64,000 nucleotides of DNA from Cyclina sinensis. Its lineage: Eukaryota; Mollusca; Bivalvia; Venerida; Veneridae. The notes under the pieces are model-generated. The model worked only from the letters and a program-made list of their open reading frames with translations, ran no database searches and was not told the origin of the DNA. Made by a program: the position numbers and the translations under genes. Shown here piece after piece: positions 1 through 14,400 of this stretch. The DNA lies in assembly GCA_012932295.1 (NCBI GenBank), contig JAAONU010000006.1:25942882-26006881 (forward strand), in the 5' to 3' direction. Within the stretch, counting starts at the first letter, position 1; the number at the start of each line of letters is the position of its first letter.

Positions 1-252
1 TATACCAAGTGTAGTTTTAGATCTTTTCATATCATATAATTTTCCCTTATCCCTGAATTTCTGGCATAAATATGCACGGGAAGGCAACTTTTGTGAAACA
101 AAAATTCACAGGCCATATTCACTGGCATGTATAAATATATTTTTTCTGGTCAGATGAAAGCCACTTTTAAAGCTACATTTCAGAATTGTGCAATATATTA
201 TTTAAACACCATGTTACATTTTATAAGCCGTGTAAATTTTATTTAGTAATAT

Positions 253-295
<43 letters not shown>

Positions 296-3200
296 CGGGT
301 GCAAATTGAGAGTAAGTAGACAGCAAACTGATCGAAAAATTTGTACTTTTTTTTTAAGAAAGAAAATAGACTGAGCATAAACAGAAGCAATGCGCTACAT
401 TCCTAGACGTATGATCCAAGATTAAAACTTCAAATGATATATAGTATAGTTAAATACTTGCTAACTATTGTGAAAACCGGAAAGCATATTAGTACCAAGC
501 ACGTTAGTACCAAGCAAAACTATCTAATTCTTACAGGTTATTGTTTTGAGGTGGAGGGTTGAAAGTGTTGGAGCTGAAATTTGCAATGTTAGTACACTTC
601 TAATAGAAAGAATTATTGGAAATCATATGTTTAATTAGAAAGTATTCGTTCGAGTCTTATTTCGAAACTGATATAGTACAAGAAGAAAAGATTTAAACCA
701 ATGCAGATGCAAATGACGAGTATATGAAATGACTGCATGAGTCAAGCAAATACTAAAAGAGTGATATGCTTACTGTATATTAAATCTTAATTAACAGTAT
801 TACAAAAATTACATAATTATATAGTTTTAATACAATATGAATTGCTAAGTATAAAATATGCAACTAGTCTGTAAGCATTTGTATAAGTTAATAAACATAG
901 TTTTAAAGAAAGAGATCAATATTTAGAAAATCATTTAAGTCACCGAATATCACCTAACTGCACAGTTTTCACATATACTATTCACAATATTTATTTATTG
1001 CATACTAAAATGAATAGATCAAATATGAGGAAAAGATAGGAGAGGCGTTCATAATACTATGCATTAATGAAGAATTACTTAAGCAGTTAACACAACTGCA
1101 TTATGGAAAGAAATATTACTTTCACAAGTACAAAGAAGATATGTCAGATTGCAGTAATTCATTGAACTAGCGCAAAATAAAAAACTTAGAAGGATTGTGA
1201 CACAGTTAAAGAATACTAAATTGATTAAGAGCGCTAACACTTCGAATATTGATTCTTTAAGCGTGAAATTCTAACGACCGTATTTTGTATTAAGTCTAAA
1301 TTATTAACATTTAAAATCCAATAAGGATAATTAGATTAATTGGATAAAAAGTGGTATTAAAATCTCCCTACAAAGTTCAAGCAACGCACAGACAAAAACA
1401 ATTGTTTGAATAAAATTTTCATGCAAAAACTGGCTATCCATGTCATCTGAGTGTATAAGTCATCACAATGACTGCAAGAATTTCAAGTACGACTGATATT
1501 TTTCTTTCGCGATAGATTTTAATCTGTGTGCAATTAGGGACAATTCGGTGATACTTCATATGTTATTTAGTCAAAGCATCTGGGGTATGAAAAGCAAACA
1601 AGGAATCTCACAATGCATTTTGTTGCGGAGAATGGAAGTCAAAAAAGCTGAAATGCATAAAACATACAGACGGCTATTTCTAAACAAGTCGATACATATA
1701 TGCAATATCTTTTACACAGAAACACTTTGTAGATATCAATGATGATTCTTCTAAAACAACACAACATATTGTAATTGCATAAAACTTGTGAATAATTTTA
1801 AAACCCATGCCAGTTTTGTGCAAAAATTGAAACAAGCAAATATTACATTATGTGCTCTGACAGAGATAACGGTGTCGGCCTTCAACCAAATGAGTTACAT
1901 TTTTTAAATCCTCATAACGAAAACAAATCTTTTAAATTCTACAAACAATGAGATGTTTGGACAAAAGGCTCTAAAGAACTTAATTTCCTTTGATTTAATA
2001 AAATCTTTGAAATAAAAAAATCATGTTTTGCTTACAAAGGATCGTTGAATGTATTGGTCGGCTGCTGTGGCATATACGTGCTGAAATAAACAGATAACAG
2101 CTCCAGTCTTGCGTGATTGAAAATAAAACACACACAGAAAACACGTTTATATCCTTTACTATCTGTCAGCTTGACATTGCTATTTTGTCCATTATGAATA
2201 ATGATTGTTTATGAAATAAAACGGCCAAGTATTCTTTGCAAAAAATGTCCGGACTTTCGCTAAACCGTACATACTCTATGTCATGCACACGCAGAATACA
2301 TGCTAAATAGTGATACATTTTGTAGTTGTAAACAAAGAAGCATATTGTAAGCAGTGTATGATGTACGTAGTATTGAATCCAGTTCCATGCTGCAATGCTT
2401 TACTGTTGATACACCACTGTCGATACCTACCCGTTGTTAGGTGACATGACATGAGAAAGCAAAACAAAGTCCGGACAATTTACAGCAATTAGCCATCTAT
2501 CGCGCGAACCATTGAGAAAGTATTTAGGTAGTAAAATACAATGTTGTCCTCCATTCCTAGAAATAGAAGCATGTTCGTTTCCAAAGACTTCTCAATTATT
2601 TTTTCTTCATTTTATTTCTTTTTAGAAAAAGATCTTACCACGTGTTTCGGTATCTTTTTACCAACAAATGAAGTTTCATTGCAATAAGACAAATCAGCAA
2701 TGAGAGCAACTAGTGTCAGACCAGGAGAAAGTTGTCAAGTTGACAGATTCCTCGATCTCAACTGAATATGAACCAGTGTTTATTTGATATTATTTTGATG
2801 CTAAATTTCCAAAATGTAAAGAAAAATATTTTTAAATATATTTGATTATTTTACGTTTTACTTGAAAAATGAATTTTCACATATATAATTAATGTAATAT
2901 AATAAATATATAATCACTAGTTTTTAATTACAAAAATTCAGAATTTTACAAACATATCATGAGCATAAATTGTTTGATCAAACATAAAATGAAAACAAAA
3001 CTTAATAAAACCATTGCTCCAAGCGCAAGCGATCCTTTCAATATGTTCATGCTACCATTAAAATGTATCATGCACGTATACCAAGCAGACGTTTCCGTGT
3101 ATTTTCGATTATCGTTTGCGAAATACCACGAGTAAAAGAAACTAAGTATGCCGTGAGCATCTAGTGAGAAAATTAGGTATGTACTCGAGAAGAAAGAGGA

Positions 3201-3880
3201 AACAATATCATTTAATCAAAGAAATTCTACCTTAAAGTTTGACCTTCTGAAATAATATCTTATTTTATCTAAGAACACTCTTGATCACAATGTTGATCTA
3301 AACTGTTTTACTAATCTTAAATTTACAAATTCTCTTGCATATATGTATAGCTGTCAATCAATGCGGTCATCTCTATTTATCAAATATCGTGCAAAATTTG
3401 AAAATCGTTCTCTGGAAAATATGCTTTAGAACTAAATTTTGCTTTATCACGTTGAATCGTCATTCAGGTAATACTCAAATCATAGAGAATACCATGCTAA
3501 TATCTGACATTATAGAATTTATCAGGCAAGCTTTATTCCATTTATCACGTTTCGAATTTTTATTTGCGTTTCTTTTTTCTTTTTAATTTTCCATATTCCA
3601 GTTCTGGTTTTTGAAATTATCTAAAACCATTTAAATTCATAAAATTTCAGTACGAACAAGGTTTATACTCTAAAACATTTAAAGCGATTTAATGTTTGTT
3701 TTCATTACATGTGTTTCTCTGTTTCTTCAAAGTTACGTCCGAACGTATCCGATATACTGAATCTTCAAAGCGTAGCCCTGATAATTGAAAAAAAGAAAAG
3801 TGTTCAATTTCCATGAAAGAAAATAAGCATCTTGTAGCTGCAACTGATTTGTTTGTTTGTTTATAGGTGTTTGACGCCAG
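1..3880. other. AT-rich non-coding DNA
   Basis: No exon-like stretch with convincing splice sites or coding character was found on either strand. The open frames present are short and of low-complexity AT-rich composition. An (AT)n tract lies at about 256-294. The segment adjoins the 3' side of the minus-strand Pro/Gln-rich gene, so part of it may be 3' UTR or downstream flank. Confidence 0.5.
256..294. repeat. (AT)n microsatellite
   Basis: An uninterrupted alternating TA run of about 38 bases. Confidence 0.95.
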
Positions 3881-3881
3881 T

Positions 3882-3899
3882 TTTAATACTTCCTTTAAT
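3882..3899 (-). terminator. possible poly(A) signals (ATTAAA x2) of the Pro/Gln-rich gene
   Basis: Two ATTAAA hexamers on the minus strand (at 3894-3899 and 3882-3887) lie about 465-480 bases past the stop codon at 4362. A canonical AATAAA occurs further on at 3559-3564. Which one is used cannot be decided from sequence. Confidence 0.3.
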
Positions 3900-4361
3900 A
3901 CTTGTGGTCATATTCCGACGGTCAGTCTACCTAACAAGTGTTCCTGGTTATCCAACCAGTTTACTTATCAATTTCTCCGCAAGTGACTGACTACTTCCTC
4001 ACTTGTTTCAGAGGTGAGGAACAAATGACCTATAGACGTATTGTCTGAGATTAATTATCAGCTGCAAATGAAGACTTCTAAACGCGTAAGAATATTGAAT
4101 GTATCGAATGAAATTGTGATTGCCTGGACGTGAGGTTGTCAAACATCCTGTTAGCTTTAACAGATAATGTTAATCTAATGTTTCATAAACCTTCCAGCGA
4201 CTAAACTATTGCCTACACTAAATCCTGAAAATAAATAAAGAAAGAAATAACTAAAAGGCGATATATAACCAGGCAATGTCACCAAGCAAAGCAATAATTT
4301 TTTAAGCTGTGCAAAGCTCTTAAGCAGGGTGCATATCTTATACGTATGCCATAACGGTTTC

Positions 4362-7300
4362 TCACAAAGAATTGTGTCCTTGTGAACTTTGGGAATTTTG
4401 TTGAACATTTGTCTGGATTTCCTGAGTGGAAGATGGTTGATTCTGCGCTATATTTGGGGTTGGGCTGTAAAATCAGAATTATTCAAGGTTTTATATTTGT
4501 AGTTCACCATTTAAATGTCATATTGTAAATATGAAATAATGTTTGAAGATTTAGCTGAAGTTGATCTTTTTAGTTTATTGTTTTTTAATATCAAATACTT
4601 TTGCTTCTACTCTAGCTGTTGTCATAGTCTCTTAGTGCAGTTGTTTTCAGCAAACCCTTTGATTTAAGAGAAACTTATGATTTATTTAATGGTCTTAAGT
4701 AAATAATCAAACCAAAAAAACATGTAAATTCCATTATAGGCGCGAGTGAAAATAGTTTTGTTGCATTGCGATGCATTAGATATGTACATTACTTTCAAAA
4801 ATCATTTCTTACACAGATGTCGTGGCAGTGGGGGTATCTGACTGGCTTGGAGTTGCCTGCTGTTGTTGCCACTGTTGATACTGTCTTTCTAATGTTGCAA
4901 AGTCGCTAAGTTTTGTTTAGCAAAAAAATGAAAAGAAGACACATTAAAACTTGGTTCATGTTGCTTTCGCAGTACTGCATTCAAAGCTGAATATTTTACA
5001 GTACAATAATAGGTTTTGTTTCTTATAATAATTATTGTATCAATTAGATTAAAGCCTTACATAAAAGTAAACTTATTTCATACTTTCAGAAGAAACTGAA
5101 ATTGACGAGAGAGAGAGGTGAGATATATATATAGCTTACAAGGAAGGCTGTGGTGATGGAGTTTGTTGTGTAGCGGCGGTTATTGGCTGTTGAAGACCAC
5201 CGCTGCAAACGAGAGATGAAATTTGTCATTGAAATAATAAATTTACTCGTATAACAATTTTGTTCGAAAACTAGCACGAATCAAGTTTATAAATGTTAAT
5301 GGTAAACAAATTTATGTAATAAATTAAAATATGAAATATGTTGACTTTCGTCGTGGTGAGAACGTTCTTCGAATATCAAATAAATTGTGTCACAACGTCA
5401 TACGAAGAACATAAAATTCTATTGGAATTTTTTAAACATTTATACAAACCACTAAACATGTACGGTAATTAATAAAGGTTTATCGATAACCTTCCAGTTA
5501 TTACCTGGACAGATTGAAAATAAAACAACTGGACAAAAAGATACTTCTTACATAATTGCATTAGCTTGTGGTTGACCAACAGAAATGCTAGCTTGACTTT
5601 GTTGTTGTTGCTGCTGCTGTTGTTGTTGTTGTTGCCATTGAAGAAATTGCTGCTGCATTGTTGCAAAATTGCTGAAGGACATTTTGGTAAAAGAGATTTC
5701 CCTCCAAGCAAATACATGATCATACAAAATTTACTTTAAGTCTGGACTTGTAAGTTTATGATAATCGATTTCAATTTTATAAAAATATGTGTTCGAAAGT
5801 GATACAGAATAAAACAGTGGAAAGTTTAAAAAAGAAAAAGGACAAATGAGTACGTTAAACTAAAACTTGTCTGTATAAATGTAATTTTTCACTGGGCTTT
5901 GTGGTTGTATATGCAGCAGGAACAGAACGCTAAGAAACAAGATTACGTCATAACTGCTATGTCTGTACTTTTAAACCTTATAATTATCTCGGAATGTCGA
6001 AGACCTTAATTATATCTAAAACTGTGGCCACTTAACATTCCTTTGTCAGGAAGTGTGTTATAAAGTATTAAGGGAAGCTTAAAATAAAAAAGGTTACTCA
6101 GCAACAGGGACATTATTATGAACATAACAAACGAATAGGGTACGATTTGTGTCGAAATTTGTCAATAATAACATTTGTTTAATTACATATGGACTGGAGC
6201 ATTTTATTTGTAAATATTATGTTTAATTTTCGAACAATTAAAACTATGCTATCAAAGATGTAGTCTTACAGTGGATTTTGTGGTTGTACAGATACTTGTG
6301 CAACCGGAAAAGCAGGTTGGGTGACGGAGTTTCTGAAATAAAGTGTTTGTTCGCCCTGAGACAATTAAAAACAAAGAAAAAAAAAGAAAAAAGAAAACAA
6401 TTCTTCGTAAAAAAGATTCTAAAATCAAGGTTAATTCTGTAGGAAAAAACACATAATTATTTTTTATTGATTAATGTACTCAATTTAATAAGAATTAAGA
6501 AAACGACAGTGAAATGAAAATAAAACAATATTTTGAATTCGTAATTAGGCAGTGCCCTTACATTGCAACAGGTTGCTGTTGCGAAACTGATCCGCCCGCT
6601 CTATTCTGTTGTTGCAGAAGCCACTGGCTATAGTGCTGCTGTAGGGAATTAAAATCCCTGAAAATGTCAAGTGTCGTCTGTAGTGTAGAGTGTTATAGGA
6701 AAGCAAAGAATATCAGAAACAAAAAAAACGGTGAACAAATGAAGACGATGAAGTTTACATAATTTCATATAATTTTGAGAATAAGAAAAATTATCAAGAA
6801 TGCGTTGCCATTTATTCTAAATAGTTTGTTGAAAGGAAACAAAATTATACCCGTAAGCATAATAATTTAAAAAAAAAGAAATAACAATATTGGCTTAAAC
6901 ATAGCCTCATCAACATAATGCTAGTTAAAACAACTTAAAACTTATAAATTTAATTTAACATAAACGTTACTTGTTGCCCTGACTGAATTTGAGATATCTT
7001 CTGTTGCAGATTCTTAAGAATAATGCTTACAAAATATTTGGTTGCTGTACCGCTGGCATCGCTATAGGTAAATTTTGAGTAGGCACTGGCATACTGCAAG
7101 ATTTGCGAACCAGATTAAGAACAGTAATGAAACACTTACATGACCTAAATAAATATAATTATGTAAAACCACTTAATTTCTTTGACATTAAAAACTATTA
7201 GAGCATTATTTAGAAAATAAATGAATGAATTTGTCTTAAAAGTAATATTACATTGCCAAGACACATTTCAACGTACTGTTTTAAAAGGCTCAACATTTAA

Positions 7301-8484
7301 AGCAAAGACTGGTAAAGTCAATTATTTTGTCTTACACAGGCTGAGCTTGTGTTTGAACAACCGGAGTAACCACGGGCAACTGTGGCTGAATAACCGGCGT
7401 AGTTACAGATTGCATAGACGCTGTTTGATCCTGTACATTTGCCTGTTGCTGATTTTGTAGTAACCACTGTTGGAATTGTTGAAAGGTAGTATAATCACTG
7501 AAAGTATGCCATTAAAGTTCTAACTTTATAAATATATATTAATTTTGATATTGACAAGAGATGTAGAAGAAATAGAGTTTGTTAATGAGCATATAGAAAA
7601 CAGTAACTGTTATATACTATTTAATGATAATTTTCAGAAATAAAATCAAAACTAGGATTTGATTAGGGCATTCAGAATATTATGTCTGTATGATAGTACT
7701 GCTGTCTGCATTTCACTTGTCATTTTTATGTCGCATTAACTTAATCTTGTCGGAGTTTATATCTTTTAAGATAATATATAAACACAAAATGTTCTTTTAT
7801 ATCAATATAAGATGCTGATTCAAAAGTAACTGCAATCTTACAAAGTGTCGGCCTTTGGTTGGGATGGACCAGAATTGTTTGTTCTGTTTCTGAAATTTAT
7901 TAAATATCTCCGTTGTAAATAAAATCATAATTTTATTATAACTTTAAATCCGCAAAAAGGAAATCAGAATAATTGGTTTTGATATATCTTTTTATTACTA
8001 TAATTATTATTATTATTATCAAAAGAACTAGATTATGCTATCATAATATATATAGCTCTCTCAGGGTAACAAAACACATCTAGTGTGTCAAGATTGTAGT
8101 CTGACAGGTTTGCGTAAGAGAGGTTTTTCAGAGGGGTTTTTTATACTCAAAGAATTAAAGAATGATTAAAGAATGAGCAATTATCACACGAACCGTGACT
8201 TGCATTTGTTTACATTTGTGACAAACTGAAGATGATATCTTTTGATAACACCAGATATTTCAGGCGGTATATTAAAAGGTTAACACTCAGCTTCGACTTA
8301 ACAAAATAGTATTTGACATTCAGTTGCTTACAAGTTGGCCTGCTGCTGTCTAAAAGTCTGGTACTGCTGGTACCATTTCTCCATTTGACCTTGGTCAATA
8401 TGGGCCATATGACTTTCTGCCTGAGTCTGTGTAGCCGAATCGCCATTGGTAACAAATACATTTGCCGACTGGCTTCTTGCATCG
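4362..8484 (-). CDS. Exons 10-19: tandem Gln-rich exon-pair modules and C terminus
   Basis: Long exons carrying the D-x-x-x-x-x-W motif alternate with short Pro/Gln exons: 8332-8484 with 7842-7889; 7336-7497 with 7031-7093; 6562-6657 with 6270-6332; 5552-5671 with 5140-5202; 4813-4905 with terminal 4362-4464. Three of the short exons are each exactly 63 nt. Long-exon starts read DYTTFQQFQQW, DFNSLQQHYSQW, NFATMQQQFLQW and DFATLERQYQQW. Exon 8332-8484 has a related QMEKWYQQYQTFRQQQ. The last exon ends GHNSL and a TGA. All internal junctions are phase 2. The pattern is direct evidence of repeated duplication of an exon pair. Confidence 0.85.
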
Positions 8485-11400
8485 CTGAAAAGATTTCAAC
8501 TTAACACTCGTCTTGACCTTAAGTACTGCGTATACAACTGATCACAAAATTTGAAAATGTTAAACCCGAGAAAAAACAAAGGATTCGACTTTTCACTATA
8601 ATTGCCAACGCGCTCAAAAGATACGTTTTATGCACGTTAAGCTAGTTTCACATTAAGCTAAACTGAATATTTTTTCCAATATGTTTTACTTTTACTTCCG
8701 CTCGAATTTAGTAACAAAGTAACTTTATAAGCATCATGTTTACTTTCAACTGAGATCATCGCCCTGGCTCAGACTGCCCCTAGAAATATTGTCACGCCTA
8801 TGGATCATGGCCATAGACGGTTAATGCTACCTTAGCAACTTGAATTTTCATACATTTGAATTTTGTTACTAACTAAGTCATATAGATCTAGTCGATTGAT
8901 TTCTCGACTTGCATCACACCATGAACCCAAACACATGATCGTATTAAATCAAATAATACAATCTGGACTGACAGTCAAACACAGCAATTAAACATTATGT
9001 ATTTATAAATGAACACATACCCTTTTAACGTTCATAATAATTAAAGACACGTTCACTTCAATAGTGAGCAAAGCATTTTACATTTACTACAAAAAGAAGG
9101 AAAGTGGCTCTTACACGGAGTTTGTTGAATCCGTCACTGTTACAATTATAGGGTATTTCACCTGCTGATTATCAATCGCATTGCTTAAAAAAGAAAACAT
9201 ACCCATTAGGCTTTGTGTTTGGTCTTCAACCTGTGCTACAAGCACACATGATACAAGCACTATATGATTCGTATGAATGATTAATGTCTTGACCTGATTT
9301 GACTTTTAGTCAAGAGACTTCTGTGAGGCAATGAGCAGGTTTTATTACAAATCTTAATAGCCCGCCTATTTAAATGTGGGTTATTTGGGCGTTTTATCAA
9401 TAAACCGGTACCAATGAAAAGCATAGTTATCAATGTAATGAGGCTGACAACAACGACGGTAATGATAATGATACTAAGTTACTATGTTTGTTACAAGCAA
9501 AGGTTGATGAAAATGCTATATTCTGATACAGTTTATCTGTTATCAGAATACGATGCATTAACGTATTTTGAAAGTAACTGATAAATATATTTCTTTAAAA
9601 GTGCCTTACAGGTCAATTCCTTTTTGTTGTTCTGCAGGCTTAGATGAGTCTTGACCATTGTTGTTCACTACTGCTGTTCTGTAACGTTGCATAGCAGATT
9701 TAGATATTATGCTAACAAGTTAACGAACATGCATAGTTAAAACAATGCCAGTGGCTGTGTGTTTTATGTGTTGTTGTTGTTGCTTTTTTAAAATCTTAAA
9801 CCAACATTTCATAATTTAAATAAGATTGAAAAAAATATATTTGGAAAAACTATTTTACAACAGTAAAATTTGCGAAACATTTATACGAAAACATATATCG
9901 TAACCAAAGTATCTTTAACTAAATCTAGAGCCAGAAAAAAGTTCACTTAACTGTTAAATTTGCTTAATGAATTCATCGGCACTTTGAAAAAGGGAGAAAT
10001 TGAAGTTAAGTAATCTTACACAGATGAATTTTCAAGATTTGCATATTCGTCGAAAACCTGGTAACTGTTATCACTTGCCGGTGGGGGAGGAGGAGGAGGA
10101 GGTGGTTTAGACTTGTCTGTAAGAATTTTAGTTACAGTTCCATTATCGTTTGCTGTTCTGAAATGCACGTTAGTATTAGAATCACAAGTATTAATTTAAC
10201 ATGCGAATAAATGTTATGCATTAACGTTCGATGTTGGAAAACAATTAGAACAGCCTAAGTGTAACAAGAGTGATATCAATTAGGTTGTGATTTTTTTTTT
10301 AAAAATGAATCGTAAATGAAAAAGCAACTATGTTTCCTTTTCCCAATGAACTCCATTTGTTATGTACATGGCAATATTTAAGAAGTTTACAAGTTCGCCT
10401 GAGCTGCAAAGGGAGACTAAAATGGTGTGAAGATGATGTAAAATGAGTGACAAGGCAGAAAAATACAGAAGTTAAATAAATAAAGGAAGAAACTTGGAAA
10501 ATGTTTAAGACAAGGAGAAAATCTCGATTATTCTTTCGAATGTTACCGCTGCTCTTGAAAGTTACAGACAGACTTTGAAGTAATCTGGGATAGTTTGGTT
10601 CTACAAAACATTTTTAATATAAATGATATGATTTTGAAAGGCATCTTACGATGTCATTCTCTGTGTTGCGGCATACTCAAGAATAGACATCTCTGTCTCG
10701 GAATTATTTTTTCCTCTGAAATTAATAAGAACACCGTATGTGTCAAGAGTTAATTGAAAATTATTTGAGTATGAGCCAAGATACTCGGACAACTGAGTGC
10801 AAAATGTTTAAGACTCTGTAAAATATGAACATTGAAGGCACATTATAATTAACATGACCAATCCAAGTATTCAATCTGATGGAATCGATAACTTGATACA
10901 TTATGTGTGTTAGTATAAGCATTGCGATGTCACAGGTTGTAAGTCTAAAACATATAACATGAAAAAGGTCCTCTTGAAATAGTAGAAAAAATAGCAGAAT
11001 GCAATCAATGCCTGCATAAATATTGAAATGGCTTAGCTTCATAGATCAAAGAATAGCACCTGTTAATCTGGTTTTAATTAAATCTAATGAATCTGATGCC
11101 TGATGCCTAGAGATTTGATTCTGAAGTGATAGCAATTAAAATATAAGCATTAATTCGCTAAATTGATTCAAAGGGTTGTTAACTGAATGAGGAATATCCG
11201 CAGTTTGGTGAATTGTGTATCCTTGTCTCAATTTTCATAACCAAACAAATACTAACAGATATTCTACAACAATTAAAGCACATATCATTGTTTGTCCGCA
11301 AATTCTGTTTTTATCAGATTTAAGTGCCAAGTGGCGGGGTGAATCCATTATATTTTACTTTTTTATCAACTTCTTTCAAGTAATTTATTTTTGTTTCTTA

Positions 11401-14400
11401 TTGTCAACATAGATTTTTAGTGAAGGATCTAGATTCTTTTAAATCATAATCATTTACAAGAAAATTCATAATGCAAATAAGTCACTGTTATTTATGGTTT
11501 CAGTAACATTTTTTCGAAGATAAAATTTCAGACTATAACCAAATGTATTTATTTATTTTTTTATTTATTTTTGCTTGAATATACACGAGTCTGAAATACT
11601 TTTAATTTTGGAATCAAGTTTAAACATATGAATTGCATCGTATGTAAGGTAACTTAAAGCTTTTAATGAACTCATCCTTAAGATAGTATGAGAAAAGACT
11701 CGAGGAAATGCTGGAAAAAAGACCTGAAAAATAATGTGTATACAGGAATACATGAAACATCAAAGTGAAGTTGAAAGTGATAGCTCACTATATTTCAGAC
11801 ACAGTAAGTACTGCTTAAATGTTGAACATAACGTTCTAGTAATTAACTTCCATGCAGATAAACCAATAAATGTACTACATACATAGGAATTAGCATGCAA
11901 TCTATGTAATGTTACAATAAATATATATATATGCATAGAATATCCAACGAGCATTGCATAACGCAAATGTTAAGTAGTAAATAAGACATATATTCAGTAA
12001 CAAAAACACTTACAAAGGATTAGCTGGAGGCTGCATTTGGACAATAGGTTGAGCTGTAAAATAACATATCAAGTGACTTGTCATTTTGATATCTTGCCAC
12101 TGACTAAGAGACAGTTCTGCTATAAGGATACCACTAGATCGTGGTTTTGGTCAAGAAAAAAACATGTAATTTATCATTACGAGACATTGAAAAAAATGTG
12201 TAAATAACGTCTTATAATGTCAGAAAATCATCGTGGTTTCGAAATCGTGATTATGTATATTTTTGCGCCAACTTGTTAGAAGATAAATTATCCATTAAAT
12301 ACCACAGTATTACTCACTTTGTACAACGGGTTGTGCTGGCTCTGCTGGGGGTTTCGGCTGCGACTGTTGGGAGAACATGGCGGCTAGAGCTGATGCTGGG
12401 AATCTAATGGATGACATTTCTGAAACAAAATACAAACACATTTTCTATGAAATTTCAAAACATATTTCTTGGTTTGTCTTGTCCATAATGCTGAGCTAAA
12501 CTAAGAGGCTTATTGTACAAATGTCGTTCTCAAAATTTTTAATATCAATACATTTTATCTCTCTCTACCGAAGATATGCTGTTTTACTGACGAACATTAA
12601 TTTCTTATACACAAAAGTGTTCACAACACACACACACACGCACGCATGCACGCACAACTTTGACTAGGTATACGAATTCAGAAAAAATAGAGCTTTATCC
12701 ATTTTTTCAGGCTGCAAAAACTGAAGTACAAAATTGAAGTCGTTAAATGTTAAATGTTTGAAACGTTCAAAGATTAACTCAGAATTAATAGTTCAAATTG
12801 ATAAACATAAATTTGTTTGAATTTGCGATAAATTTGGGGATCTGTAATTTTCGACTTCTTTAAGCTTTTAATATCGTTAGTATTAGTTCTCTCAGCACGT
12901 ATTGTGATGTTATTCTTAACCCTGAAAATGCTGAAATGTTGTAATGGATTTGTCCAGCTTTGAATTTGGAACAGTTCAAAGTTTAAGGGATTTCAATAAC
13001 AAAATACAAAATGGAGCTACCAACAGTATAGAGCCTGGTCAGACTGCACGGATGTGCAGGCTGGCCTGGCTCTATACTGGTGGCAAAGGCTAATCACTTT
13101 CGGTTCCAGCAGGTTAAGGGTTAATGGTCGTATTATGTGATAGATACGTACTTATACAGACAGAACATGCTCCATTCCTGCAATAACTGGCTCCAAGTTC
13201 AGCACAGATCTCTGTTGGACCACAGCCAGGTGACTGAAACAAGAAAAACATAAATTATTATTAACTGATTGCATACAGACAAGATATTAAATCACACCAA
13301 ACAATAATTGTCGGACACAAACACTCAATATCCAAATAAAGGTTATTTCCTTCAATTACTCCTATTTTATACCTGTATTTATTTTCCAATCGTTAGGCAA
13401 CACCTATATATACCTTTTGTTTATATAAGAACATCGAAATAAAATGTGAATTGTAGCAATTGCATTAATCTAAACTTAGTGAGCATACTCATTATCAGTC
13501 TTACACTTTTTTGAGTCTTCCATGAATTCATAGTGGTTATGTATTAAGTTTCCCATTCTTTTGTTTTAACGTTTTTTTTATTGACATGATTGAAAAATTG
13601 TAGGTTTTTAATTGACATTGTTTTCATGTATTGTCTCCTAGATGACAAATTAACATGGCTGATAGTCATTAAAACAATCCATTTTATAACACTACGACAT
13701 TTAAATGCAGCATGTTTCATTTACTCTTATTAATAAAAGTAGGCTTTTAGTTTGATCTTGTTTGATATGTATTACATCAGGGTTAAGGAAGATTATGGTC
13801 CAAATAAGACAATATGACGCTACTTGTCACTGTATTTATGCATTAACATGTTGAAATGGCATGAAAGTATCAATTAACCATGAAGTTTGTCGAAATATAC
13901 TAGTAGAGTTAAATGAAGCAATTGTTACTTGACTGAAAGAGTTTAAACTGAAGTATATAACAGACTGACTGGACTGCTACATATGTTTCTCCCAGGCCAC
14001 AGAAAAGTTATACTTCACATTTATCTTAATTTAACAAAATGTCCTGACGGGTGTGAATTAATAAACTTTTATCGGCCTTGTTTTAATAACGGCAAATAGT
14101 TTTTTTATATAAAAATATATGAAGTGTTTCTAGTAGACTACTGAACAAATGACTATATAAGAACAACCATTTGTACAAAAATGCCCTAGGATTTAAGAAG
14201 CATAAAATGGATGTAAATTTCAAAAATGCAAATTTGTCTGACATACTTATAGAGACAATTATTTACTTGATAGTAAACACAATGTCATTTATCAAGGGCA
14301 AAGCAGTTGCATGTAAGATCTCCTCTTAAGTGTCGACCGAAAAAAACAACCAAGTTCTAACATCAGCTAGTTCACCTTGATAAATAAGTTTGTCAAAAAA

